This document shows, in pieces, positions 46,631 through 58,275 of a DNA stretch of 64,000 nt. Source of the stretch: Cranoglanis bouderius (taxonomy: Eukaryota > Chordata > Actinopteri > Siluriformes > Cranoglanididae). Under the pieces are notes generated by a model that was not told the origin of the DNA, did not search any database, and saw nothing but the letters and a program-made list of their open reading frames with translations. The stretch lies in the NCBI GenBank assembly GCA_023630585.1, contig CM042544.1:12735756-12799755 (forward strand). The letters run 5' to 3'. A program made the translations under genes and the position numbers. Each line of letters begins with the position of its first letter. The stretch's first letter is position 1.

Positions 46631-48189
46631 CTCGTGAAATAATCCATAATCAAACTATTCTCATCCGATATTTAATATTTCTCACACAAACCCTCTGTCT
46701 TTTCTCTTTTATTTTTGTGCACCTGACATATGTGTACCATATTAGCCAGAGACCCTATGGCACAAAAGCTCTTATCTTGAAAACACAGCTGACCAAACCA
46801 TTTTACAAAATGGTTTATAAAATATATTAACTTGGGCTAATTGAGTTGACTATTCTGCATGTCACAGACTATTAACACTACTGGATCCCTCACCTGGACT
46901 GGGCCCAGGACAGCTTCCCTTCTTGTCCCCTGGGGACAGCAGGGAAGCATCCAGCTAATTATTAAAATAATTAAAATGGGTGGAAAAAGTCTATTGACTT
47001 TGAGAGTGGGCTCATTGCACAAACACTTTCTTCTCAATACTGCTCCGAAGTTTCCATTAATGATGTTCATCAGATATGTCAAAATACATGCAAAGCCTTT
47101 CCTAGCAAGCTGAAGAAGGCCTTTAAACTGTATGCTTCATCATGCATACACGACTACAAAGGTGAGAGAATACCTACTTGTATATAACTCATAAAAATAC
47201 AGTGCTTTTTATAAATATACGAATAGAATAGTTGGACAATAGAAGGACAAGTTGCTGTCTCAATGTAGACAACACTGTCTCACTGGCTACTCAGTAGACA
47301 AACATAAACAATGCTTAGGGAAATGCATCATAGCACTGTGTGCAAGTACCCCATTTACTTAAGGTGATTATTAGGTGATTATTAACTTAGGTTTATTCAT
47401 CATCTCAAGGTTGAAGTTCTGTGTAATATTATCAATCATCTACTCAGGTTCCAAGTCATTTCTTTGTCTTGCTCACTTTAAAATATGATGAATTTGTATA
47501 TCATTTTAAAATGTCCGCATTGCCCTTTTGAAAGGTTTATGGGCTTTTAATAGGCTACATACTGTATATTTTGGAGAGACATGTCTGTATTGAGATGTCA
47601 AGTTTCAGTTAATAATAATTTTACTATAAATAAAAGGCCCTGGCTGTTGTTCTCTGAGACGGTGAGTTTCTTATGTTTAAAATCATTCAGCCTGACTCTC
47701 GACTGTACGTTCATCATCCACGAGGCAGCCAGGATGGGACAGTACGTTAAGTTTGTTCTCATATTGCATTCAGTGCTTCACTTCATTGGGAAATCATAAA
47801 TTAAAAGCCATCTCACACAAGACGCTTTTCTGAAGTGTTTTTTTTTTTTTTTTTTTTAACATGCTGTATGTGTTTTTTCACACACCTTCGTTGTTTTTTT
47901 CACTCACGTGAAAGTGTGGCGTAAACTCCATAGGATCACACAATCACACTTTCTATACACTGTGAACTTTGCACAGTGAAGATAGCAAAGTGCTTGTGCA
48001 GTAGTGATTCTTATGGGTCACCAGTAAGGTTTGGAGAAGTGTTTGTTTGGGGTCAGAGCTGCCTAAATAGAAACATCCTTGATCGTTTGCTAGTTAAGAT
48101 GTAATGTATTTAGGAATACAGTGCATTCCAATATTGATGCTTTTGCGTTATTATCTGGCTTTTGTAGTTTTGTAGGCTTAGTGGTCCCG
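46295..48189. other. non-coding stretch
   Basis: The left part (46379-46460) repeats the word GGCCACAAA three times at irregular spacing; a T run lies at 47840-47858. No gene seen. Confidence 0.5.
46582..46629. repeat. (CA)n microsatellite
   Basis: About 24 CA units. Confidence 0.95.
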
Positions 48190-48497
48190 CTAGTGGTCCT
48201 GTTTAAGTCCCACCTCCGCCCTGTGTGTGTGGAGCTTGCATGTTCTCGTGCCTCGGGGGTTTCCTCCAGGTTCTCCGGTTTTCTCCCCCAGTCCAAAGAC
48301 ATGCATTGTAGTCTGATTGGCATTTCCAGATTGTCCATAGTTTGTGAATGTGCGTGCGATTGTGCCCTGCAATGGGCGCAATCCCGTCCGGGTGTCCCCC
48401 GCCTTGTGCCCCAAGTTCCCTGGGATAGACTCCAGGATCCCACGTGACCCTGTGTAGGATAAGCGGTATGGAAAATGGATGGATGGATGGATGGATA
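48190..48497 (+). mobile_element. DANA/Mermaid-like SINE with (TGGA)n tail
   Basis: GGAGCTTGCATGTTCTCGTG, TTTCCTCCAGGTTCTCCGG, CAGTCCAAAGACATGCAT, ATCCCGTCCGGGTGTCCCC, TTCCCTGGGATAGACTCCAG and GGATAAGCGGTATGGAAAA lie in order, ending in five TGGA repeats. The tRNA-like head is mostly missing. Confidence 0.75.
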
Positions 48498-51436
48498 TTG
48501 TCTTTCCTCCCCTGTTTGAGTGTTGGTTGCTGTAGTTCAGTTGGTTAGACTGTATCTGGAGTTTTAAAATCTTGATCCATGTGTCACGTTTTTAAGTTTG
48601 AGCACTTGTGAACACCATGTAACACACCTGAACATCACTGCTGAACACACCTGATCCCTGCTGCAAAGTCGGATCGATCCGAGTCGGATCGATCAGCTAC
48701 CAGCTGCCAAAACTGGTCAGTTGTTTTCCTGCCTCCTTATTACTTGCACAATAAATAAACGTTTGAGGTTTTCGAATCACTTTACTGTTGTGCATTTCCT
48801 TAAAAACAACTTGCCTGTTATGCAGCATTACTAGTGATTTCAGAGGCTTGAAGAGGGTTTGACCAGTTTGAACAGTTCGGCCTGTGTTTTCGGCCTGTGT
48901 ATTGGAATAAGCTGGATTTTTTTTCACAAGGGATAGAACTCATTAGTTCGAATATTGGAGCCAGGAAAACACAAATCTTTCAAAGTTTTCGTCTGAGCTG
49001 AGAATGGGGTGTTAGTACTAACCTCTGCCATGAACGGTGTACAAGAGTAATAAACGCAACCTGTGCCAGCATGTGAAAGGGGTACAGCAGTGAATTCGTG
49101 TAAATCATGTCAGAGAAAAGGGAAAGCAAAAACTTATGCAATACACAAGGCAGTCTTTTGGGGTTTTTTTTTACAAACCGGTTCCTACCTCAACACTTCT
49201 CATTTAATTAATCAGTTCATCTGTGCGCTATAGCATGAAACCAATATACTAAACTGTGAAAAGTATTAGAAAAACTATATATACGTGAGACCTTACTAGT
49301 AAACAGAGCACTTACATGTGCCCAGCTGTGTTATCTCTGCTGACCTCAGTGTAGCATGCTAACTTGAAAACAACACATCACTCTGCCAGGCAACTTCACT
49401 ATTTAGCTTGGCATTTCCCCAGAGATTAAATGTGCACGTCAGGTGAACTCATAGCACTCAAACTTATCAGAGCTTATCCGAGCTGGGAGTCAGCAGAGAC
49501 ACAAGCTTGCCTGCAATCAGCTACGAGTCTGCAAACTTTATTGGTTGTACGGCAAGATATTTGGGGCTGTCAGGTTTGTGTGGAAAATGTAGTTAAATGC
49601 ACTTGTGCTGTAATGTAAATCCAGGTGGAAGTAAACAGAGATAGGGCATCTTATCTGTGAGTCAGAGTGTGTCAAAAACATTCTCCTGTCACAATCTGAC
49701 ACTAGCAGATATCATCTCTTGTTTTGTGCTACATCGACATTTGAGACCTAATGTTGTGTAGTCAGCCAAAAAAAGACAATATTGTTTTTCTTTTTGTGTG
49801 TGTGTGTGTGTGTGTGTGTTATTGTTAAGATTGGGAAAACTAAACTTGTTTCCGGTTCCCTGCTTTAACAAACAAAGGCATTAACGTGTAAGGCCCTCAT
49901 TACTGTTAATGACGACGAGAGATTATTCAAAATCTAGAGACTCCACAGATTGGACTTTTCCATTAATTCTTTTGCGTAACGTCCGAAAATTCAGCGAAAG
50001 CTTAACAAAGTGCCGACCGCAGCGAGGTGATAAACTGCAGTAACAGCCAGTGAGAGTGGTGATGCTCCTCTTCTGTCTGTTTCAGCAGATTATACACTAT
50101 CATACTCATGTTCACTGAATCTGAACGCTGTAATCTGTTACTGCAACAGTTGGTCCGTCTTACACAACCGCCATTGCTGGACGGATTTATTTATATCACG
50201 GCTGAGGGGGAATGTCTCGGGTAGAATGTTGTCCACTTCTCACTAATGCTTGCTGGCCAAACTGAGACATCTGCTGGCCGTATAGGGAAATGACCAGCAG
50301 AAACAAAAATTCTTTCCACAAATAATTCACCCCTAGAATGAAATAATCTACTAAATAGCCTTGACATCAATTACCACACTTTGGCTGCTTATCTTAATTG
50401 TGAGGTGTATACAATTAATCTTGTGCTAATTTAGGTAACAGCACCAGCCTCGAATGAGACAAATTACCCCAGACATCATTATGTAGAGTATGTGACTGTT
50501 ATCATTTTAATTTTGCCTCTAGAGGAGACAAACTTGTCACTTTATGCAGTTTAAGGAAAGTTTACTCGTTGTGGGAAAAGCACAACCCAGTGAACTAGAC
50601 TTTACAAACACTGACTGTCATGACTCAAGTATCTGATTAACTTCTGTTGAAATGCTTAAAGTGCATCAAAACACTTGCGCATACTTGCAAGATATGGGTC
50701 CCATTCCAATGCCACCGTTGACATGCCCTCATGTCTGTTTCACACAAATAAATCTCCATGATTATCTTGAGGGTCTCAGTACTTTAGTGAAGCTTGGTAG
50801 ATGAAGCATTGAGGCTGAGGGATTGAGTCAACAACAACAAAAAAATCAATTTTACACAAGTAGAATCAGTTATTACATTACTATACATACATTATTAGCA
50901 ATATAATAAATTCGATACGTTTTAACATTCTATCTTCGAATGTTTTTGGAGCTTGCCTTCTTTTATTAAGGTCAGACTGAGGTAATATAATGACTGCCTG
51001 CTGTCTGGAAACTGCTGTCAGGGGTAGATGTGTTCCTGTTGCACAATCCACTCCTCATACCCCATCCTTCGCCTCATGGCCGCATGTGTGACACACACGT
51101 TACACACTGCTGAATCACGAGGGGGTGTTCAGACATTCAGGTATTGAAAATAAAGGTACTAATGATGAGCAAAACAAACAGCAAGTACTTAAGTAATCGC
51201 ATTTCATTACTATCTTTGTACTATTTGAGTATACTTACAAATTTCTACACAGTTCTTTCAGTTTCATTTCCATCAAAAGAATCACTATTGTTTACTCCTT
51301 ATATTTTCATTTACACCTTCCAAGTACTATTTCCAAATCTCTAATATAATGACTTAAATGTTTTTCTCTTTTGTTATCTTCCAATTAAATTGCTTACGTT
51401 TCTGTGTATAACGTAAGGAATAGTAAAAACAAAGTG
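48498..51436. other. non-coding stretch
   Basis: Nearly 3 kb with almost no recognisable transposon. 49960-50520 is the longest repeat-free, complex segment in the window. Confidence 0.5.
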
Positions 51437-51905
51437 GCTCTAATAATCAAAGACGGGGTGATGTGATTTTCCAGCTGTTTTCCAATAACGGCATGTCCTG
51501 AACTGTTTTATTCCCCTTATACGACAGCATTTTGCCAACTAATACAAATGTTATTTATTAAAACATGACACATCATACCTTTTTTTCTCCATTTATAGCT
51601 ACATTTAATGTTGTGGAACGTCCACAAAACTAGTTAGTTCACTGGGAATCGCTTATATTATAGCAGTCGCTCTGTCACCAGCCTCTCGTTATTCTCTCTT
51701 TTGACGTTAATAAGACAACAACTTCTAACATCACAGAGAAACTGCAAAGTCTTTCTTTACAACTGAAGATTTTTCCATGTGAGAAAATGTAAAGTTACAG
51801 CTTTACCTCACTGGAGACTCCTTCCAAAAAAATGTTAAATAAATGTCCTCATTACAAACTGTCCGAGCCATCCGACCAATCAGATTCCAGGATTCAGAAT
51901 TCTGT
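51437..51905. mobile_element. interspersed repeat of unknown class (family L, copy 1)
   Basis: AATAATCAAAGACGGGGTG and ATGTGATTTTCCAGCTG at the left, then TTATACGACAGCATTTTGCC, and GGAGACTCCTTCCAAAAAAA followed by ATGTTAAATAAATG near the right. The left block and the AAATAAA block near the right recur at 62811-63240. No open frame or clear inverted ends were found. Confidence 0.5.
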
Positions 51906-52081
51906 ATCTAATCTAAAACTATATCGAAAACATTCGTACCAATTTGTAAAGCTACCCTAACCATGTTTGTAAGCACAACGATCTTCAGGAAATATTTCTA
52001 CAGTTTCGAACTAGTACTAGGTCTCTAAGGGTTACATTACCCTGTTAATCCTCATTACGTTTGCTCTTAATGCTCTTCATA

Positions 52082-52780
52082 CAGTTGAGCAAATCTGCAA
52101 AATGTTAATAATAATAAAAAAAAAACAATAATAAGAGGGATCATAAAAATTGCATTTTGTTTAAAACAATTATTATTTTGTTTAAAGATTATTATAAGAT
52201 ACCCAGAAGACAAAATAATAACAATTTACACCGATCATCCTGTTCAAAAGTTTACACCCCCCTGGCTCTAATGTATCGTGTTGCCTTCTTGAGCATCAGT
52301 GAATGTTTGCACCTTTTGTAATAGTTGTGTACGAGTCCCTCAGTTGTCCTCAGCGTGAAAAGATGGATCTGAACATCATATAGCCCACTGTTGGAAAGGG
52401 TTCAAATATGCAGAAGATGCTGGAAAACCAAATAATGTGCAGGATTTTTCTGCAGAACAGTGGGCAGTTTAACTGCTCAGGACAAACAAGAGACTCATGA
52501 ATAACTGTCACAAAACATAAACACAATCATTGATCATCCAGGTAACAACACACAGTATTAAGAATCAATGGTATGTAAACTTCTGAACTGGTTCATTTGT
52601 GTTAATTCAGTTATTATTGTGTCTTGTGGACTGTATGTAAACATTTATGTGAAACAGCTTATTCAGGGCAGCACTAAATAAACAACAAAATGCAATTTTT
52701 ATGATCCCATGATTAAAAAAAAATAAAAAATAACATTTTGCAGATTCTGCAAGGCGTATGTAAACTTATGACCTCAACTG
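52082..52780 (+). mobile_element. non-autonomous Tc1-like element (Sleeping-Beauty-type ends)
   Basis: The left end CAGTTGAG is joined directly to CAAATCTGCAAAATGTTA, so about 25 bp of the terminal repeat is deleted. The right end is CTTATGACCTCAACTG. TA flanks both. GATCATAAAAATTGCATTTT near the left matches AAAATGCAATTTTTATGATC near the right as an inverted repeat. The internal sequence is shared with 27300-27894. No coding capacity is visible. Confidence 0.75.
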
Positions 52781-53339
52781 TACATGTTACTATAAATGAA
52801 AATTGACTCAAACTGAAATGAACGAGGGTGATGTGTTTGGATTTTGTGCCGATGAAGTTGCAAGAAAACATAAGGAAAGCACTTTTTAAAATCATAGCTC
52901 TTTATAATTAAGTACGGTTTTGACACACTATCCATAATATAATGTAAGTATAATTTTTCTGATTATACTTCATTTGATTCTTAAAATTCTTAAACGTTCT
53001 TTATTAATGAATGTATTTTTTGTTTTTTTTGTTTTTTTGACATCGACACGGAGCAGCCAGAGCGATTAAACAGACCAACCCTTGTAACCCCTGTAGTATC
53101 CTACATCAAAGCACACATTTATCTTCTATATGTCAGATGATAGAAATGGCAAAGGTCAGATGGTAAGATACATATAGCCTGAACCACAGAAGGCATCACA
53201 GAAAACAGCTTTGTTTTGCTTATCAAGGCTCTTGTCTTGTGCAGACAAAAAAAAGATAAAAGGGTAGAAGTAATCAAAGGAAGCCAATTTACTCAACTGA
53301 CAGTTGGACTAAAAAATATGTTTTTCATTTTGGCATATA

Positions 53340-54236
53340 CAGTCGGGTCCATAAGTAACAGTGGAACAGTGGATTTTGGCATATACAGTCAGGTCCATTG
53401 GAACAGTGACACACTTTTTGGTAATGTTGCCTCTGTACACGACCACAATGGATCTGAAATGAAGCGATCAAGATGTGGTTGAAGTGTAGACTCTCAGCTT
53501 TACTAGAAGGGGTTTAACAAAATATATTGCATTAACCGTTCAGGAATTACAGCCATTTTTTTCTGGAGCTCCCTCCATTTTCACAGGCTCAAAAGTAATT
53601 GGACGGACTAACAATTATAAATATTAGGATTATTTTTAATACTTGGACGCAAATCCTTTGCACTCCGTGACTGCCTGAAGTCTGGAACACATGGACATCA
53701 TCAAATGCTGAGTTTCCTCCCTTCAGATGCTTTGCCAGGCCTTTACTGCAGCTGCCTTAAGTTACTGCTTGTTCGTGGGACTTTCTGCCTTCAGTTTTGT
53801 CTTCAGTAAGTGAAACGCATGGTCAATTCGGTTGAGGTTATCGGACATTTAAGAACATTTAATTACTTTACCTTAACAAGCTCCTGGGTCGCTTTCGAAG
53901 CGCCGTCCTATCAGTTTGGCAGCATATTGAGAATTCCCATGAACAGCTACCAAATGCAAATTCAACCGGAATCAACTCCAGACCTTTTATCTCCTTAATT
54001 CGTCGTGAAATAATGAGGAAACAGGCCACACATGGCCATGAAACTGCTTATCAGTCAGGTGTCCGATTACTTTTGAGCCTGTGAAAATGGAATGCAATAT
54101 TTTTGTTAAACCCCTTGAATTAAAGCTGAAAGTCTCACGTCTTGATTGCGTCTTTTCAAATCCATCGTGGTGGTGTGCAGAGGCAAAAAAAAACACCAAA
54201 ATTGGGTCACTGTCCAAATACTTATGGACCTGACTG
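53340..54236. mobile_element. non-autonomous Tc1-like element (family F) with long inverted repeats
   Basis: Ends CAGTCGGGTCCATAAGTAA and the complement of CAGTCAGGTCCATAAGTATT, both flanked by TA. Inverted repeats run roughly 190 bp inward, to TTTTCACAGGCTCAAAAGTA (about 53578) and its complement near 54075. The left terminus is partly duplicated (second TATACAGTCAGGTCCATTGG at 53383). The open frames inside are not transposase. Confidence 0.8.
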
Positions 54237-54355
54237 TATTTATGCCTGAACATGAGAGAAGGCCTGATGGGAAACTTTTGTGTCTAGATAAAACATTGTT
54301 TCTCTTGTTTAACTAGACTGCTTCACTAACACCTGCTTTAGGATTTAGGGATCAC

Positions 54356-54357
<2 letters not shown>

Positions 54358-54393
<36 letters not shown>
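54358..54393. repeat. (GT)n microsatellite
   Basis: About 18 GT units. A shorter (GT)n occurs at 49795-49819. Confidence 0.95.
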
Positions 54394-54395
<2 letters not shown>

Positions 54396-55074
54396 GGGTG
54401 AAGTGGGAAATATTACTCATTAGTTCTAAAGGAATTACACACCAGACTTTGCTCTTGTTTTCTGACTGAACTCGGAGTCTGGACGGCAGACGGCAGAGCT
54501 GCGTATCTGTGTACCGTTATTGTTGCCTACTGTTCGCAGACGGCTTACTCATCATTCGAGGCTTGGAGAACGATCAAACGCCCCGCCAGGACATGTGAGA
54601 AATTAACGAGTGGAAAGTTTCCTGATTGCCTACCCACTGTGCCTCGGCAGGTCAGGTCGATTGAAGATTCGGGAGAGGAATCAAACAATTATGATTCGGT
54701 TCCACGGCATCTGTTCGCTTGTGCACGGCTGTAACTCCAAGCCTTCGATCCTGGCTTTGGGCTACACGGGCTTCAGCTGTGAGAGGAATCGCAGTAATCA
54801 GGGAAACAATGTTGCATCTTTAATGCAGGGTCAAAAGAAACCGAGTGTGTGATGTGTACGGTGGAGTTAGGAGTGTGGAGTATAAGCCTGTAAGTAAAAA
54901 TAATAATAATAACAATGAGCAGGAAATGTTTTCATGACTGGAAAGTGACATTGCGTGTTCCATATGCGGACATGTTATTATTGTGGGTGTTAAGGTGAGA
55001 TTAGATATGAGCGACCTCGCAGCATCAGATAGGCTTTATAGTAAGTTAGTGATGTAATCTCTTTGCTTCTGGAG

Positions 55075-55076
<2 letters not shown>

Positions 55077-55114
<38 letters not shown>

Positions 55115-55140
55115 ACGTATACACACACACATAGACACAC
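55077..55140. repeat. (CA)n with variant units
   Basis: (CA)n at 55077-55107, followed by CA-rich imperfect sequence. Further imperfect CA-rich tracts lie at 55615-55735. Confidence 0.9.
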
Positions 55141-55462
55141 ACAGATTATCTGCGCTGTGATAATGGAGCCTAGAGAGAGATAAAGAGGGATTGAGTCTCC
55201 TTGGGTAGGCTGATTGTAGAGGACAGTCATGTCTTAAGGTGTGTGAAAAACGTGTGCATTTTTTAAAAAAAAACAACAACATTTAAAAAAAAATTGTCCT
55301 TCAATTCACATTGCAGGTATTAATTCAGTTTTGGGATGAAATCCGACAAACGGTTCGTGTATGAACATGTATGAGAAACAGCAGGCTGAGGCAGTTCGTT
55401 TTGTTATCATGATTATTATTATTATTATTATTATTATAACCTTTTTTTACGGTCTGTTACAC

Positions 55463-55468
55463 TTTATT
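55463..55468 (-). terminator. candidate poly(A) signal AATAAA
   Basis: The minus strand reads ACAAATAAAGTGT here, a canonical hexamer about 2.66 kb beyond the efna3 stop. It is followed by a T/A-rich stretch and then a (TTA)n run. It is an alternative end for the long 3' UTR. Confidence 0.3.
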
Positions 55469-56013
55469 TGTTTTCAAGTTCTTTAAATTCATTCCAGTCG
55501 AAGGTAAACATGATTTTAAATGGTTGTTTCCAACACTAATAAATGCTTTTGTTGTTTCTTCTAAACGACCCAGACGCTCTTGCACACATGCGCGGCGAAA
55601 ACGTACAATCAAGCAACACACACACACACACACGCACGCACACACACGCACATTGGCTTTCATCTATCTGACCATTTACACAGCCACTCAAACAAAGACA
55701 CACACGCGCACACACACACTCTCGCACACACAAACTCGTGTCTAAGTTTTTGAAGTGCAACAGTTTATAATTTTTCGTCGCTCGCCCCGATCGGCTCTTC
55801 TTAAATTCACCGCCCCCGATAAAAGTAATGACCCCGAACGGAACACACACGTTTCCCCCCGAACGAACCCGAGCCGAACACATTAGCCTTAAAATACACA
55901 ACAAGAAAAATCAACGTACAAGTCAAAAGAAAGTTGGTAAAAATGACGTGCGTCCCACGTCATACCGATGCGTTCAAGTCATTAGCATTTTACTCTTTGC
56001 TCTACGACGGCAT

Positions 56014-56027
56014 GTTACCATGGTAAC
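56014..56027. promoter_or_regulatory. perfect X-box palindrome (RFX-type site)
   Basis: GTTACCATGGTAAC is an exact 14-bp palindrome that fits the RFX-factor X-box pattern (GTNRCC, short spacer, RGYAAC). It sits in the CpG-enriched segment. The match is visible in the sequence; any function is inference. Confidence 0.35.
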
Positions 56028-56463
56028 CACATTAGCAGAATGTACAGAGTGGACATCTATGAGTTCCCGCTAATCTAAAGCTATTCGGAAAAAAAAAAAA
56101 AAAGAAAGAAAACTCATTTGGCTTCGACGCTATGACAAAATCGTCCCACCTCGCCGGTTACTCCACGTACTCGTTAGATTTTCGTTTAGCATGTTAACTT
56201 AAACCTACTAAGTCTAAATCCTTCATCTTGACTCCGTAGGCGAGATGCTCGACTGCAAGCCTGTTCTGTTGAGCCGGAGCGCTGTGAGTTCGGCCTGGGT
56301 TTTTTGTCTCAGGGCCAGTAAGGTGCTAGTCGAGATGTAAAAAAAGAGAAAGAACGTCATAAGAAGGACGTGGAAAATCCCCGCAGAACACGGAAACCCC
56401 AAGCACTTATTTGCACGGACGATAGCTAATCTGCGTGTGACGTGTGCCAAGTTCCCGATGTTG

Positions 56464-56469
56464 TTTATT
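56464..56469 (-). terminator. candidate poly(A) signal AATAAA
   Basis: The minus strand reads AATAAA here (plus TTTATT), the first canonical hexamer I find downstream of the efna3 stop, about 1.66 kb away. Its use is unproven. Confidence 0.3.
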
Positions 56470-56894
56470 GTCTTATTTCCCAAACATCTCGTGCTGTTTT
56501 CACGAGCTGGGTGTGAGCCGAGCATTAAAAACACAGTACAGCCACTGCAGGCCAGTTTATAGTGGCGACTACTGGCAGGCGTTTACGGTTTGATGAAGCC
56601 GGGCAGGAAGCAGTGGAGAGTCGACGCTGGTCTGAACCGGTTTGGTGTTTCAGCTCCAGTGCTCTCCTGGTCCTGTAAGAACCGGTGCAGAGAAAGGAAA
56701 AAAAAAAAAAAAAAAAAAAATCCAATGATCCATCATATGTTTGTGTTTATGTACATAAGTTTCCATGTGTGTCCTCCGGTTACACGTGAAGAAAAAGCCT
56801 TGGTATAGAAAAGAATGCAGTCCAGTTGAGAAAAGCAGAGCATTTCAGTATCACCAGCCTACGCTACTGTTTCTACAGCCACCAAATTCAGCTC

Positions 56895-56896
<2 letters not shown>

Positions 56897-56931
<35 letters not shown>
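56897..56931. repeat. (CA)n microsatellite
   Basis: About 17 CA units. A pure A run (about 21) precedes it at 56698-56720. Confidence 0.95.
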
Positions 56932-56933
<2 letters not shown>

Positions 56934-57139
56934 ATTGCCAAGGTCCATGTGAAGTTATTTGTTCTTATTAAGAAAACAGTATGGCTCCAAAAGTTCAACT
57001 CTCTTTAAGAAAATGATTAAATGAATAAATAAGTAAGTTATTTATAAGTAATCAGGTCAGTGGCAGTGGCACGAATTTTCTGTCTCTATGGTTTCCATTA
57101 TTTTAATAGAAGAGCAAAGAATTAGTCAGAAATCTCAAA

Positions 57140-57385
57140 TAATGGAACGAGGCACGGGGCGGGGGACACCCTGGACGGGGCACAATCGCACACTACGGAC
57201 AATCTGGAGATGCCAATCATCCTACAACGCATGTCTTTGGGGGGAGGAAACCGGAGTACCCGGGGGAAACCCCCAAAGCACGGGAGAACTTCCACGCAAA
57301 CTCCATGCAGACAGGGCAGGAGGAACCTGAACACCCTCAGCCCTGGAGGTGCGAGGCAAACGTGCTAACCACTAAGCCACAAAAA
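57140..57385 (-). mobile_element. DANA/Mermaid-like SINE in the presumed efna3 3' UTR
   Basis: Minus strand: TGTGGCTTAGTGGTTAGCAC (A-box), GGAGTTTGCGTGGAAGTTC, GTACTCCGGTTTCCTCCCCC, CAAAGACATGCGTTGTAGG and GCCCCGTCCAGGGTGTCCC. It is in the same orientation as efna3, so if the UTR extends this far the SINE is transcribed in sense. Confidence 0.75.
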
Positions 57386-58128
57386 TTTGAGAGAAATTGA
57401 AATTTGGGGAAAAAACTAAAGCTACCTTTTTAGCCTGACAGCTACAACAAGATTTGTGCTGATGGCAGTTCAGTAAGTCTGTTTAAATCCGTCAGCATAA
57501 CATGAGCAGGGCATTAGGCAATCCTGTTTCTGATGTGTTTGTAAACCTGATAATCCTGCAGGTTTACTGAGGCTAGAGCGAGCGAGAGAGAGAGAGAGGG
57601 AGAGAGAGAGAGAAATGCTGAACTGAATTGAGAATGAAGCTCTTTAGGTGCTGAGTAAAATGTGCCCGTAGCCTTATTTTACATAAACCATTTTTTTCTG
57701 CCACTAATGATCCGCAATGACTTGAATGTTAACACATCGTTCATCTTGAGCATCGATTCAACTTAATCGCTAAGCGGCCATTCATTAGTTAATAAAGTAA
57801 CTCATTAGACTGAGTGGAGGTTTCCGCTTGAATGATTTGCAAACAGCGTGTGTGAACACTCATTCAGTTTCACACACACACACACACGCACACACACTAG
57901 TACACTGTCTGACGGTATGGCTCGAGCTGATTGGCAAAGTTGTCATTGTAAAGTCCAGGTTCATGTTTCACTGTTGAACAGAAGAAGGCCTTGGCATCCC
58001 CCTAGTCCTGTTCCCGCTGTTCCTTTACTCTCCTTTTAAAAAAAAAAAAAAATGTTTTGTCCTTAGTTCTTCCTTCATCCTGCAGTCCTCTAGGCCTCAG
58101 TGGCGTGACGACTTCCTGCAGGCAAGTG

Positions 58129-58250
58129 CTAGGAGATGGAGAGTGCGATGAGGAAGAGTGTGGCCACCGTGAGGAGGAGACGGTCCCTGGATGGACTGCT
58201 GCCACTGATGCTCTTCTCCAGTTTTGGGACCTCAGGGTTGTCATAATTGT
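58129..58250 (-). CDS. efna3: ephrin-A3, terminal coding exon (C-terminal GPI-attachment signal)
   Basis: Ephrin-A proteins are GPI-anchored cell-surface ligands of EphA receptor kinases, used in contact-dependent axon guidance and tissue-boundary signalling. Read on the minus strand from 58250, two bases complete a split codon. Then 39 residues follow, starting NYDNPEVPKLEKSISG, and a TAG stop at 58131-58129. The block NPxVPKLEKSISGxSP is what I recall of the C-terminus of vertebrate ephrin-A3. It is followed by a short polar spacer (PSRDR) and a hydrophobic tail (LLLTVATLFLIALSIS), the layout of a GPI signal with the attachment site probably in the SISGSS run. A polypyrimidine tract and AG precede it, so this is the last exon of a phase-1 intron. 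Exons for the signal peptide and receptor-binding domain are not visible up to 64000 and should lie to the right. Which teleost paralogue (a or b) is unresolved. The family call is strong; A3 over other ephrin-A members rests on the PKLEKSISG block. Confidence 0.85.
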
Positions 58251-58275
58251 CTATGGAGAGAAAGTAAGAGAGAGG
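58251..58275 (-). other. efna3: 3' splice site of the efna3 terminal exon
   Basis: On the minus strand the bases just before the exon are almost all pyrimidines and end in CCATAG, a standard acceptor. The junction leaves AC as the first two bases of the exon, completing a codon begun in the previous exon. Confidence 0.75.

Larger units (their letters stand above)
55560..56700. other. CpG-enriched segment, possible promoter or GC-rich 3' UTR
   Basis: CG dinucleotides are frequent here (for example the stretches around 55770-55880, 56120-56190, 56220-56300 and 56560-56650), while most of the window is clearly CpG-poor. It holds the X-box palindrome at 56014-56027 and a 103-codon minus-strand open frame at 56223-56534. 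It lies 1.4-2.6 kb downstream of the efna3 stop, so it may be part of that 3' UTR or the start of an unrecognised transcript. Confidence 0.35.
55463..58128 (-). other. efna3: probable efna3 3' UTR (end uncertain)
   Basis: Sequence directly downstream of the efna3 stop codon on the minus strand. It contains a poly-T tract, a short (CA)n, a GA-rich stretch near 57580-57612 and a DANA-like SINE at 57140-57385. The first canonical AATAAA on the minus strand is near 56464 and the next near 55463, so the message could end at either. The extent is inference; no transcript evidence is available here. Confidence 0.4.

Noticed and set aside
48090..48447. Frames of 108-117 codons on both strands
   Set aside because: Readings of a DANA/Mermaid-like SINE.
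54610..54852. 80-codon frame MESFLIAYPLCLGRSGRLKI...
   Set aside because: No family resemblance and no convincing splice sites; unproven.
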